Positions 35,991-44,945 of a stretch of 64,000 nucleotides of DNA are shown piece after piece. Under the pieces are notes generated by a model. It was not told the origin of the DNA, searched no databases, and was given only the letters and a program-made list of their open reading frames with translations. The stretch spans positions 62,001 through 126,000 of the forward strand of contig JAAEZT010000007.1 of assembly GCA_018222765.1 (NCBI GenBank), in the 5' to 3' direction. A program made the translations under genes and the position numbers. How positions within the stretch are numbered: position 1 is the stretch's first letter; each line of letters begins with the position of its first letter. This DNA comes from a bacterium. Lineage in GTDB: Bacteria > Verrucomicrobiota > Verrucomicrobiia > Verrucomicrobiales > Akkermansiaceae.

Positions 35991-36212
35991 ATGGACCTCA
36001 TTCAAAGAGACCAGTCACACAAACTTATTGGAGCCTTTTTTCAGGGATACAATGAGATCGGGCCTGGCTTTCTGGATGAAGTTTATCACCAATCGTTGGA
36101 GTACGAGCCGGAAACAGTTAAGCTACCGGATAATCCGCGTTATACCCAAGTCTTCAATTCCCTCAAAGCTACGGCGTTCCAAGTGGATTCACCGAATCGT
36201 CCACACTCATAA
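35991..36212 (+). pseudogene. truncated GxxExxY-family gene remnant
   Basis: Frame from ATG 35991 reads MDLIQRDQSHKLIGAFFQGY then NEIGPGFLDEVYHQSLEYE. This matches the N-terminal third of GxxExxY proteins (typical pattern IIGAAIEVHNELGPGFLExxYxxAL). The family is normally about 125 residues; here similarity ends after roughly 40 residues and the frame stops at 73. It is a 5' stub lying between the flotillin and ATPase genes. No ribosome site is obvious. Confidence 0.7.
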
Positions 36213-36215
36213 ATA

Positions 36216-36242
36216 ATCCGTAAAATCCGCACGATCCGCGTT
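36216..36242. repeat. three 9-base tandem repeats ATCCGnnnn
   Basis: ATCCG occurs at 36216, 36225 and 36234 with an exact nine-base period (ATCCGTAAA, ATCCGCACG, ATCCGCGTT). It lies just after the GxxExxY stub and before the ATPase gene, and could mark an insertion or recombination scar. The rest of the gap from 35928 to 36288 holds only the stub and the ATPase leader. Confidence 0.5.
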
Positions 36243-36288
36243 CTTTTCCCAATCTTAAAGGAGAGGGCCGCAATCTAAGAAGAATAGA

Positions 36289-39200
36289 ATGTCAGAAGAA
36301 AAATCCCAACAACTCGAGGGCGGTGCCTATGAGGTGATCCGTGCCCGGCTTGAGAAGGGCTCGACGGAGCTGCAGTCCCGGATGGGTCGGCTCAATGAGC
36401 AACGCCAAGAGGTGTTCGGTTCAGTCGAGACGGCTTTGGTCTCAACCGAGCGGGTATCAACCGAACATAGCTGTGTTCCTCGCGATATCATCGCGATCGG
36501 GCACAACCGCTTTCTCTTCGGATACAATATCCAGTTTGGGCTCAAGGCCACGACTTCGATCGAAGACGTCTTTAATGTCTACGACTACGATCAGGAATCG
36601 CACACTTTCTCTCCGGTTCCCGTTGAGAAAGTCCTCTCCGACTCTGCTTTCTTGGACGATTTTAAATATCTCTACAAATACTATCGTCAGGCGGTCTTTG
36701 TGAAATTCATGGTGATCGGGCCGAACCTCTACATGGGGCTTCGAATCGGAAAAACGATCGCCGACCTCAAGGCCTTTAAGTGGCTTATGAAGGGGGACGG
36801 CACCCTCGAGTATATTGGGAACCGTTTCGACCATGAATATCAGTTTCCGCCTCAACAGGAATTCGAGTGGAAACGGGCGCATCGTGATATGCAACGTCCA
36901 GGCGAGCATCCTCATGTTTCGATTGAAGATCGGGTCTTTGTCGAAACGGTGGGAGGCGATCTCACCATCAAGGTTGAAGATAACACCGAGACCGGATCCG
37001 GGATTTATGAGGAACCGGTAACCGAGGCTGATCAAACGCTCGATGATGCCGAGATTCTCTATGCTGTTGTTGGGTCTTTGATTCTGCTGAAGATTCTTCC
37101 TTACCGCGAAGAACTCTATCGCTATCTCGTCTTCAATGAGAAGACCCAGACGGTGCATCGTGTCGACGCCATTGGGCATTCCTGTGTTCTACTGCCAGAC
37201 GAGCAAGGGATTATTTTCTCGAACGGGTATCTGCTTCTCACCGGTGAGTCGAAAGTCTTCGAGACGGATCTTACCGACATGCGCTTTGAGCGCCGCATCG
37301 CCAGTGCGAATGGCGAGGATACGCTCTTTGTATTCTACAACCGGAAGAGCGGTGACTACGTCCTGCTCTCCTACAATATGATTTCGCAATCCGTGGACAC
37401 TCCGGTGGTCTGCAACGGATACTCGCTCTTTCCGGACGGGCGGATGATTCTTTTTCGGACGGAAGAAGAGGCGCAGAAACATCACGCACTTCAGATTTGG
37501 CAGACTTCGTATCTCTCCGATGAAGCGGCCTCCAGCCAGGCCTCCAATAACGAGTCGTATCTCTTCAAGATCGGCAACGCGGAGTTGGTTCGCGGCATGG
37601 CTGAGTGTCGTGAAGTTTTGACACTTCTCCGCAAGGATGACAACTATGGCGATCTCTACCTTGATCTGTCGAAGAAGGCTGGAGACATCATCGATTCCTA
37701 CTTTTGGTTGGGGCAGGAAAATGCCGGGAACCTCGCCGAGCCGCTTAGGGATATTCGCGGTGCGGCGACGGCGGCGATTGATGAGTTCGAGAAAGTCCAG
37801 GGGCTTCGACGTTCGACCAAGGAGCGGACTGGTTCCGTTCGGGAGGCAGTCGAGACTTTGTTGAAGTCTGTCAGGCATTCGCCGCCTGATGATATTTTTG
37901 GATTTGTCCATCACCTCTCTGAATTGCGAAAGCGACGTGGGGAAGTGATTGGCTTGCGCGACCTGCGCTATGTCGACGGCACCCTGGTCGATGATCTTGA
38001 AAAAGAAGTCGCGACGGCCGCAGATGATACCGCAGCCAAAACGGTAGCCTTCCTGCTCAAGCCGGAGTCGTTGAATCCTTACCGCGAGGCGGTCGAATCC
38101 CAGCAGGCGAAGCTTCCTAAGTTGGTCAAGGTCATCGACGCCGACGAAGTGGCCGAGGCTCTCGATCAATCCGGCACGGAGTTGGAGATGCTCATCGATG
38201 TGGTGGGGAATCTCAAGATTGAGGACGCCACTCAGACCACCGCGATCATTGATAGCGTTTCGGGGATATACTCGACACTGAATGGTGTTCGTGCCGAGCT
38301 GAAGAACAAGCGCAAGGATCTCGCGAAGGGCGAGGGCGTGGCGCAGTTCGGAGCGCAGATGAAGTTGTTGGGCCAGTCGGTGGTCAACTATCTTGATCTC
38401 TGCGACAGCCCGGAGAAGTGCGAGGAATACCTCACCAAGGTGATGGTTCAGCTCGAAGAGTTGGAAGGTAAGTTCGCGGAGTTTGATGAATACATCGAAG
38501 AACTCTCGGCAAAGCGCGAGGAGATTTACGAGGCCTTCGAAGGTCGGAAGCAATCGCTGCTGGAAAAGCGTAATCGGCGTACCAATCAGTTGGTGAAATC
38601 AGCCGAGCGGATTCTATCGGGGATCAAGCATCGTCTCGAAGGCTTTTCCGAGATCAACGAAATCAACGGCTACTTCGCCGGTGATTTGATGATCGAGAAA
38701 GTCCGCGATATTATTGCGGAACTGACCGAGGCTGGAGATGCCGTCAAAGGTGATGATATTCAGACCCGCCTCAAAACAACGCGTGATGACGCGGTGCGGG
38801 CTCTCAAGGACCGAAAGGAACTCTTTGTCGATGGTCAGGCCATCATCAAGTTCGGAAAGCATCGATTTTCGGTCAACGAACAGGATCTGGAATTGTCCAT
38901 CGTGCCCCGTGAAGGAGAGATGTGCTTCCACCTTTCGGGCACGAATTTTTTTGAGGAGATCAAAGACGAATCTTTCCTCTCGACCAGCGCGGTTTGGGAC
39001 CAGGAGGTGATCAGTGAGACCAAGGAGGTTTATCGGGCCGAGTATCTCGCTTACAAGTTCTTGAAATCGGGAGAGGAGGATCTCAATGCCTTCATGCAGC
39101 CGAGGTATTCCGAGGGCTACCTAAAAGGCGTACACGATCTCGACGCAGCCAAGATTGTTGAAGTGCTCAAGCCGATGCACGAAGAGGCGGGCTTGTTACG

Positions 39201-41268
39201 CTACAGCCCCCGCACTCGCGCCAAGGCTTTGTTGGCCTGGGAAGAATGGGACGAGGAAAAGAAAGCCGGCTTTAGAGGGCGTCTGCTGGCGCATGGTCAG
39301 CGGAAGAAGTTTTTTGGAGATGATGATGCCGCTGAGACTTGGGGCAGTCTTCTCATGGTCGAAATGGAGGATGACGACAACGTTCACCTCACTGAAGAGC
39401 AGGGAGAGTATCTTTATTATGAACTCACAGGTGATGAAGCCTTCGTAGTCTCTCGCGAGGCTGCAGATATTTATAAGCACTTCAAAAGCGAACTCACCGC
39501 AAAGAGGGCTGATAAGGCCTTCGCGTCAGTTCTCGAACCGTTTCAGGATTCAATCTCCGGTCGCTTTGGGGTGATCCTTGATTGGTTCATGGCGCTTTCT
39601 ACGGAAGACGCCATCTACGAAGCCGCCTTCTGGCTGGCCAAGGGTGGTTACGAAGAGCGTTGGGTGAAGACGGTAGAGCTGACTGCTGAGATCGAGGGCT
39701 TGAAAGGAAGTCATCGACTTGTTGAAGAGGGAAAGCTTTCGCTTCACTACCATGAATTTATGAACCGTTTGGCTGCTTTTGAGGAGTCGGAGGTTCCGAC
39801 TTTCCAAGCTTATGTCGAAACCAAGCAGGCTTTGGTCGAGGATAAGCGGGAAGAGATGCGTCTCGATGAGTTTAAGCCGCGGGTCATGAGCGCCTTCGTG
39901 CGAAACCGTTTAATTAACGAAGTTTATCTTCCCATGGTCGGAGACAACCTCGCCAAGCAAATGGGCACGGCAGGTGGCGATACCCGGACGGACAGGATGG
40001 GGCTCCTGCTTCTCATCTCACCTCCGGGATACGGAAAGACGACGCTCATGGAGTATATCGGGAATCGCCTCGGTTTAACCTTCATGAAGATCAACGGCCC
40101 GGCTCTCGGGCACGAAGTGACTTCGCTCGATCCCGCCGACGCTCCCAATGCCTCGGCGCGTGAAGAGATTTGCAAATTGAACCTCGCTCTTGAGATGGGG
40201 GATAACGTGATGATTTACCTCGATGACATTCAGCATACTCATTCTGAGTTTTTGCAGAAATTCATCAGTCTTTGTGACGGGCAGAGAAAAATCGAAGGTG
40301 TCTACAATGGCAAGGCCCGAACGTATGACCTGCGTGGTAAAAAAGTCGCCGTGGTGATGGCGGGTAACCCCTACACCGAGACTGGTGGCAAGTTCCAAAT
40401 CCCCGACATGCTCGCGAACCGTGCAGACACCTACAACTTGGGTGATATTCTCGGCGATCATGAGGAAGCCTTTAAATATAGCTTCATCGAAAACTGTCTA
40501 ACTTCGAACAGCGTGCTTTCCAAGCTGGCCTCCAAGAGTCAAAAGGATGTTTATGCCGCCATGGCCATTGCCGAGACTGGGAGCCAGGAGGGCGTTGATT
40601 TTGAAGGGAACTACACTCCGGCTGAGATCGAGGAATTTTCCAAAACTCTCAAACATCTCTTCCGCATTCGCGATACCATCCTTCGCGTGAACCTGGAATA
40701 CATCGACAGTGCAGCGCAGGAAGACGCCTATCGCGTTGAGCCGAGCTTTAAGCTCCAAGGTTCCTATCGGAACATGAATCGCATCGCTGAAAAGGTGATT
40801 CCGCTCATGACGCCGGAGGAAGTCGAAGGTCTCATCTTTGATCACTATCAAAACGAATCTCAAACCCTCACCACTGGTGCGGAAGCGAATTTGCTGAAGT
40901 TTAGGGAGCTCGAAGGTGTCCTCACCGGCGAGGAACAAGCCCGCTGGGATCAGATTAAGAAAGACTTTGGAAAGCAGAAGCTCCTCGGCGGAGCAGGGGA
41001 GAACGATCCCGTCGCCCGCGTTGTCGCTCAGATGACTCAGTTCAACGACGGACTCGAAGCGATTTCAACCGGCCTAACCCGACCGCAAAATCTCGCCGAA
41101 GCCAGCATCGAGCAACTCCAGAAAATCATCGAAGGACTCAGAGCCGTCCCTGTGAAAGTCGATATCAACGTCGTGCCAGTGCAGGATGAAGGTGATTCGA
41201 TCGAGAGTATTGAAAAGAGGTCCTCTCCACCGATCGATATTGTGCCTGAGGTGAGCCAGGGGGACTGA
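36289..41268 (+). CDS. very large AAA-type ATPase with DUF3686-like N-terminus
   Basis: 1659 residues, no signal peptide. The N-terminal ~450 residues are beta-rich with repeated propeller-like strands (IIAIGHNRFLFGYNIQFGLK, DTLFVFYNRKSGDYVLLSYN), like the DUF3686 region of proteins often labelled DNA-repair ATPase. Long helical and coiled-coil parts follow (about 450-900). The ATPase core has Walker A SPPGYGKTTL at about 1244-1253 and Walker B MIYLDDIQH at about 1308. It continues with VVMAGNPYTETGGKFQIPDM and an Arg-containing lid (NRADTYNLGDI). The name DNA repair is historical and not supported by any nuclease or DNA-binding motif seen here. Linkage to the flotillin and YqiJ-like genes suggests a membrane-associated remodelling machine, which is inference. 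Confidence 0.72.
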   Translation: MSEEKSQQLEGGAYEVIRARLEKGSTELQSRMGRLNEQRQEVFGSVETALVSTERVSTEHSCVPRDIIAIGHNRFLFGYNIQFGLKATTSIEDVFNVYDYDQESHTFSPVPVEKVLSDSAFLDDFKYLYKYYRQAVFVKFMVIGPNLYMGLRIGKTIADLKAFKWLMKGDGTLEYIGNRFDHEYQFPPQQEFEWKRAHRDMQRPGEHPHVSIEDRVFVETVGGDLTIKVEDNTETGSGIYEEPVTEADQTLDDAEILYAVVGSLILLKILPYREELYRYLVFNEKTQTVHRVDAIGHSCVLLPDEQGIIFSNGYLLLTGESKVFETDLTDMRFERRIASANGEDTLFVFYNRKSGDYVLLSYNMISQSVDTPVVCNGYSLFPDGRMILFRTEEEAQKHHALQIWQTSYLSDEAASSQASNNESYLFKIGNAELVRGMAECREVLTLLRKDDNYGDLYLDLSKKAGDIIDSYFWLGQENAGNLAEPLRDIRGAATAAIDEFEKVQGLRRSTKERTGSVREAVETLLKSVRHSPPDDIFGFVHHLSELRKRRGEVIGLRDLRYVDGTLVDDLEKEVATAADDTAAKTVAFLLKPESLNPYREAVESQQAKLPKLVKVIDADEVAEALDQSGTELEMLIDVVGNLKIEDATQTTAIIDSVSGIYSTLNGVRAELKNKRKDLAKGEGVAQFGAQMKLLGQSVVNYLDLCDSPEKCEEYLTKVMVQLEELEGKFAEFDEYIEELSAKREEIYEAFEGRKQSLLEKRNRRTNQLVKSAERILSGIKHRLEGFSEINEINGYFAGDLMIEKVRDIIAELTEAGDAVKGDDIQTRLKTTRDDAVRALKDRKELFVDGQAIIKFGKHRFSVNEQDLELSIVPREGEMCFHLSGTNFFEEIKDESFLSTSAVWDQEVISETKEVYRAEYLAYKFLKSGEEDLNAFMQPRYSEGYLKGVHDLDAAKIVEVLKPMHEEAGLLRYSPRTRAKALLAWEEWDEEKKAGFRGRLLAHGQRKKFFGDDDAAETWGSLLMVEMEDDDNVHLTEEQGEYLYYELTGDEAFVVSREAADIYKHFKSELTAKRADKAFASVLEPFQDSISGRFGVILDWFMALSTEDAIYEAAFWLAKGGYEERWVKTVELTAEIEGLKGSHRLVEEGKLSLHYHEFMNRLAAFEESEVPTFQAYVETKQALVEDKREEMRLDEFKPRVMSAFVRNRLINEVYLPMVGDNLAKQMGTAGGDTRTDRMGLLLLISPPGYGKTTLMEYIGNRLGLTFMKINGPALGHEVTSLDPADAPNASAREEICKLNLALEMGDNVMIYLDDIQHTHSEFLQKFISLCDGQRKIEGVYNGKARTYDLRGKKVAVVMAGNPYTETGGKFQIPDMLANRADTYNLGDILGDHEEAFKYSFIENCLTSNSVLSKLASKSQKDVYAAMAIAETGSQEGVDFEGNYTPAEIEEFSKTLKHLFRIRDTILRVNLEYIDSAAQEDAYRVEPSFKLQGSYRNMNRIAEKVIPLMTPEEVEGLIFDHYQNESQTLTTGAEANLLKFRELEGVLTGEEQARWDQIKKDFGKQKLLGGAGENDPVARVVAQMTQFNDGLEAISTGLTRPQNLAEASIEQLQKIIEGLRAVPVKVDINVVPVQDEGDSIESIEKRSSPPIDIVPEVSQGD

Positions 41269-41348
41269 CAGTGAAATGAAAGCCAGAAAACGGTCACTTC
41301 TTTCGCATGTTTTTCTTCTCCTTAGAGTGTTTCTTGCCACAGGCTTTG

Positions 41349-41364
41349 AGGGAATGTTTTCCCT
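41349..41364. repeat. small inverted repeat downstream of the ATPase gene
   Basis: AGGGAA (41349-41354) pairs with TTCCCT (41359-41364) around a four-base loop. There is no T-run on either strand, so a terminator role is doubtful. Confidence 0.3.
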
Positions 41365-41392
41365 GAGACGAGCGGAGGCATCCTTCGATTGA

Positions 41393-41539
41393 CTAGAAAT
41401 TGAATGCGATATCGTGTAGAGTGATGTCAACTTTCTGCTTCTTTTCACCGTGGCAGGAGGTGCAATGACTTTCGAAGAATTTCGGGGCTGTTGCAGTATT
41501 GGCGGCATTAACTGCGAAAGCATTGGGGCCGAATAAACC
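41393..41539 (-). pseudogene. planctomycete-type cytochrome c domain remnant
   Basis: A minus-strand frame bounded by stops (no start codon) reads GLFGPNAFAVNAANTATAPK then FFESHCTSCHGEKKQKVDIT and ends LHDIAFNF. It contains a haem c motif CTSCH (41464-41450) inside the FFexHCxxCHGxxKQK context typical of the large exported cytochrome/DUF1549-DUF1553 or DUF1592 proteins of Planctomycetes and Verrucomicrobia. The residues before it look like the end of a signal peptide. The rest of the gene, normally many hundreds of residues, is absent. It is a dead N-terminal stub. Confidence 0.72.
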
Positions 41540-41543
41540 TCAA

Positions 41544-41594
41544 ACGCCTGGGGCCGCAGCGCAGAGACCCCTCACCGGAAGGTGGATCAGGCGT
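41544..41594. repeat. nested inverted-repeat element, possible structured RNA or REP-like repeat
   Basis: ACGCCTG (41544-41550) and CAGGCGT (41588-41594) are perfect complements. Inside them, CACC-GGAA-GGTG (41573-41584) forms a hairpin with a GNRA-type loop, and GGGG/CCCC can close a second arm. The result is a three-way-junction shape. It lies in the gap between the cytochrome remnant and the lectin-like gene. No T-run follows directly. Confidence 0.45.
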
Positions 41595-41643
41595 GGACCG
41601 TATCACGTCTTGATTGCCCCGGAATGATACATCCTTGCTGTCG

Positions 41644-42360
41644 CTATTCCGGCGCTTTCTGGTCAAGAGAGTAAATTTTGACATCATCGACGATGGCCTT
41701 TTTCTTAACGGAAAGACGGAGGGTTGTCTTGGTAGGGTGGCCGATGCCGGTGGAGGAGAGTTTGCCGACTTCTTTACCGTTGATGGTGACGGACATGACG
41801 TTGGCAGAGATGCGCACGCTGAGTGTGTGCCATTTGCCCGGCTCGAGTTTATGATCAAACTTCTTCGTCTTGGTCATGAGCATCTTGACGAGGGTTGGGG
41901 AGAGCTTGTTTGACTGGCGAAGTTGGCGGACTTTTAAATCCATGACGCCCGTCTTGAGGTCGGAAATGACGAGGCTGGAGGTTCCAATGCGAGTGACGCA
42001 GAGGTGTCCGGCGTGAACTTTTTTGTAGCCGAGGTCGGCGAAGTTGAGCCCGAGGCTATCGTCTTTATTTTCGAGCTGGAAGCGGAGATCAATGCGGCCG
42101 TTTTTGAATTTAGCCTCGTGAGTGACTGAAACGGCGTGATCTGCCTCGGGATGGATCGCGATGTGCATCGCGCCGTCCTTGAGGTCGACCTGCTTGTTGC
42201 CCTTTGCCCGCTTCTTGCTATTCGAGCCCCAGCCCTTTCCGATCTCCTCGGTTTTTTCCTGGGATTCCTTTCGCTCAAAATCGTCTTCGAATAGCAAGGT
42301 GGCTTTATCCTCGCCGTGGAGGAGGGAGATCGACAGGAGTGCGAGGAGAGATTTCGTCAT
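41644..42360 (-). CDS. exported concanavalin A-like (DUF1080-type) protein
   Basis: 238 residues with a short signal peptide (MTKSLLALLSISLLHGE). The rest is a beta-sandwich pattern: LFEDDFERKESQEKTEEIG at the start, AVSVTHEAKFKNGRIDLRFQ, KLEPGKWHTLSVRISANVMS and VTINGKEVGKLSSTGIGHPT. This resembles the 3-keto-disaccharide hydrolase/DUF1080 and LamG folds that are very common in this phylum, but the length is short and no catalytic residues can be assigned. It starts six bases after the pheT stop, so it is probably co-transcribed with pheT. That pairing is not functionally obvious. Confidence 0.6.
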   Translation of the reverse strand: MTKSLLALLSISLLHGEDKATLLFEDDFERKESQEKTEEIGKGWGSNSKKRAKGNKQVDLKDGAMHIAIHPEADHAVSVTHEAKFKNGRIDLRFQLENKDDSLGLNFADLGYKKVHAGHLCVTRIGTSSLVISDLKTGVMDLKVRQLRQSNKLSPTLVKMLMTKTKKFDHKLEPGKWHTLSVRISANVMSVTINGKEVGKLSSTGIGHPTKTTLRLSVKKKAIVDDVKIYSLDQKAPE

Positions 42361-42366
42361 GATGAG

Positions 42367-44748
42367 TTAACGGAAGGTTACGGGCAGAGTTTTCTCAAGA
42401 TGCGCGCGGAGTTTGTCGTGAGAGGCATCGATCTGCTTTTGCTTCAAAGTGCCTTCGCTGGAGCGGTAGGTGAAGGAATAGGCGATGGATTTTTTGTCGG
42501 CGGGAATTTTTTCGCCGGAAGAATCGCTGAACTGATCAAAGCAGGTCGCGGAGACGAGAAGCGGATCGTTGTGTTTGGCGAGGGCTTTTTCGATTTCGGC
42601 ATTCGTGGTGGTGATGGGAAGTTCCATGGCAATGTCGCGGCTCGAGCCGGGGAATTGCGGGAGGGCTTCGACCTGGAAGAAGTCCCTCGCGAGACCGAGG
42701 ACTTTCTTGAGATCGAGTTCGGCGAGATAAAGCGGCGTCGAGCAATCGAGTTCGCGGGCGCGCGATGGGAGAGCCTGAGCATAGGTGCCAATGGGCTTAC
42801 CGTTGAGTTGAACGTCGCCGGCGATGAGGAATCCCTCCCGCGGGCGGGGTGAGAACTGAATGGCGTTGCCTCCAAGGAGAGCTTGAATCGCGGCCTTGAG
42901 ATCGTAGAGGTCGATCTGGCGGTTTTCTCCTCGTGACCAGGCTGGTGGCTGGGCTTCGCCGCTCATGAGGAGGGCGAGAGAATCAGCTTCGAGGTCGGTC
43001 GCCTTGCCGCCACCGGCATTGCGGAACTGGCGACCGGCTTCGAAGAATCGGAGAGTCTTGGCTCCTTGGCGGAGATTGTTTTCGGCGGTCGCAATGAGTC
43101 CGGGAGTCAGGGAAGGGCGCAGGATGGCGTGGTCCTCACTGAGTGGGCGTGCGACTTTGACGAGATCGCCATCGATGAGCGGGCGGATGGGTAGGCAATC
43201 GCGGAGTTGTGATTCCGCGATGAGCTTGATGGTTTGGGTCTCGAAGAATCCGAGTGCAACGAGCTTTTTCTTGAGGTCAAGAAGTCGGTCGTAGTCGCGG
43301 TCGATGGGGCTTTCATCAACGGCGGTGCCCCCAACGCGGGAAGGTACGTTTTCGAGTCCGTGAACGCGGGCCACCTCTTCGACGAGGTCAGCGGAGCGTT
43401 CGAGGTCGGCACGCCAACTGGGAATGTTCCAGGAGCTTCCGTCGCGCTTGCTCAAGCCGAGGCGAGTGAGAATGGCGCTGGCATCTTCGAGTGAGATACT
43501 TTGGTCCATCAGTTGCATGAGGCGATCGACATCGAGTTTGACGGAGGGAAGCTCATCGGGAAGAGTTCCGGCGATGACGGTCTCGGTGGATGCTTCGCCA
43601 CCAGCAATTTCGAGAATCAAGGCTGCGGCGAGGGCCGAGGCAGGAAGAACATTGTTGGGGTCAACTCCGCGCTCGAAGCGGTAAGAGGAATCCGACGTGA
43701 GGAAAAGGCGGCGAGAAGTGCGGCGGATTTCCGAAGTGGCGAAGTATGCGGATTCGAGAAGGATGTCGGTAGTGTCTTCGCTGACTCCGCTATCGAGTCC
43801 TCCCATCACGCCGGCCAGGGCAAGGGCAGCTCCGTCTTCGTCGGAGATGAGGCAATCGTTCTCGTTGAGCTCGTAAGTTTCTTCGTCGAGGGCGAGGAAC
43901 TTTTCTCCCTCGGTGGCCTGTCGGACGTTGATCGCGCCCGAGACCTTGGCGGCATCGAAGGCGTGAAGTGGCTGGCCGAGCTCGTGAAGCACGTAGTTGG
44001 TAATATCGACGATGTTGTTGATGGGGCGCAAGCCGATGGACTCGAGCTTTTTGATCAACCACTCGGGGCTGGGAGCAACCTTGACGCCTTTGATCGAGAG
44101 GACGGAATAAAACGGGCAGGTCGCGGAACCGGTCACGGCGACGGAGGCATCCTCCTTGGTGCCGGTAGCGTGGGATTTTTCAACTGGTGAACATTCGGTG
44201 TGAAGGAGGGCAGCAAGTTCACGGGCGAGGCCGGAGTGCGAAAGAAGATCGGGACGATTAGGGGTAATTTCCACTTCGATGAGGGTGTCGGAATCGAAGA
44301 GATCTTTCACGAGGGTGCCGACGGCGGGATCGCCTTCGAGAATAAGGAGTCCGTCTTCTTTGTCGGTGAGGCCGATTTCCGAACCGGCAGCGAGCATGCC
44401 CTTGGATTCCACGCCGCGCATTTTGGCTTCGCCAATTACGAATCCTCCGAGGTCGGCTCCAGGGAGACAGCAGGGGACTTTGTCGCCGACCCGGTAGTTC
44501 TTCGCTCCGCAGACAATCTGGCGTAATTGGCCTTCACCAGCATCGACCTGTGTGACCTTGAGCTTATCGGCATCGGGGTGCTGGACGGCTTCCTTGATTT
44601 CGGCCACGACGATCTGATCGCTCTGCACTCCCACGGTTTGGAGGCCTTCTACTTCAATGCCGGCAAAGGTCAGGAGGTCGCAGACTTCGTCGAGTGAGCG
44701 GGATCCGAGATCGAGGCGTTCTTTGAGCCAATTGAGCGAAACGTTCAT
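42367..44748 (-). CDS. pheT: phenylalanine--tRNA ligase beta subunit
   Basis: 793 residues, the usual PheT length. The start MNVSLNWLKERLDL is conserved. Domains in order: the EMAP/tRNA-binding domain (VAEIKEAVQHPDADKLKVTQ, QIVCGAKNYRVGDKVPCCLP), the B3/B4 editing region (LRPINNIVDITNYVLHELGQ, PLHAFDAAKV), the B5 domain, the catalytic-like core (FETQTIKLIAESQL, RPSLTPGLIATAENNLRQGA), and the C-terminal FDX-ACB anticodon-binding domain (FPGSSRDIAMELP, YSFTYRSSEGTLKQKQ). The alpha subunit gene pheS is not adjacent, so this is an unlinked arrangement. Confidence 0.95.
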   Translation of the reverse strand: MNVSLNWLKERLDLGSRSLDEVCDLLTFAGIEVEGLQTVGVQSDQIVVAEIKEAVQHPDADKLKVTQVDAGEGQLRQIVCGAKNYRVGDKVPCCLPGADLGGFVIGEAKMRGVESKGMLAAGSEIGLTDKEDGLLILEGDPAVGTLVKDLFDSDTLIEVEITPNRPDLLSHSGLARELAALLHTECSPVEKSHATGTKEDASVAVTGSATCPFYSVLSIKGVKVAPSPEWLIKKLESIGLRPINNIVDITNYVLHELGQPLHAFDAAKVSGAINVRQATEGEKFLALDEETYELNENDCLISDEDGAALALAGVMGGLDSGVSEDTTDILLESAYFATSEIRRTSRRLFLTSDSSYRFERGVDPNNVLPASALAAALILEIAGGEASTETVIAGTLPDELPSVKLDVDRLMQLMDQSISLEDASAILTRLGLSKRDGSSWNIPSWRADLERSADLVEEVARVHGLENVPSRVGGTAVDESPIDRDYDRLLDLKKKLVALGFFETQTIKLIAESQLRDCLPIRPLIDGDLVKVARPLSEDHAILRPSLTPGLIATAENNLRQGAKTLRFFEAGRQFRNAGGGKATDLEADSLALLMSGEAQPPAWSRGENRQIDLYDLKAAIQALLGGNAIQFSPRPREGFLIAGDVQLNGKPIGTYAQALPSRARELDCSTPLYLAELDLKKVLGLARDFFQVEALPQFPGSSRDIAMELPITTTNAEIEKALAKHNDPLLVSATCFDQFSDSSGEKIPADKKSIAYSFTYRSSEGTLKQKQIDASHDKLRAHLEKTLPVTFR

Positions 44749-44945
44749 GTGCGCGGAGCCTTTGTGGAGATGGCGGGATTTTCAATGGCGAAATGAGGGA
44801 AATCTCAGATGCCGGGGATACAAAGACTGTTTTTGAAATTTTGTGAGTGATTCGAATCGTTTCTACGAGGGACGTTGTAGGGAATTTGGACTACGGGTGG
44901 GTGATTGAGAGCTGAGGTTTTGACAGTTCGATTACTCAGGTGAAT

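Noticed and set aside
37189-38553. 454-codon minus-strand open frame
   Set aside because: Antisense to the coiled-coil part of the large ATPase gene; no family motif and no start context.
44749-44945. Possible tRNA or T-box leader upstream of pheT
   Set aside because: No cloverleaf, no anticodon-like specifier loop and no conserved T-box sequence could be found in the 197 bases.
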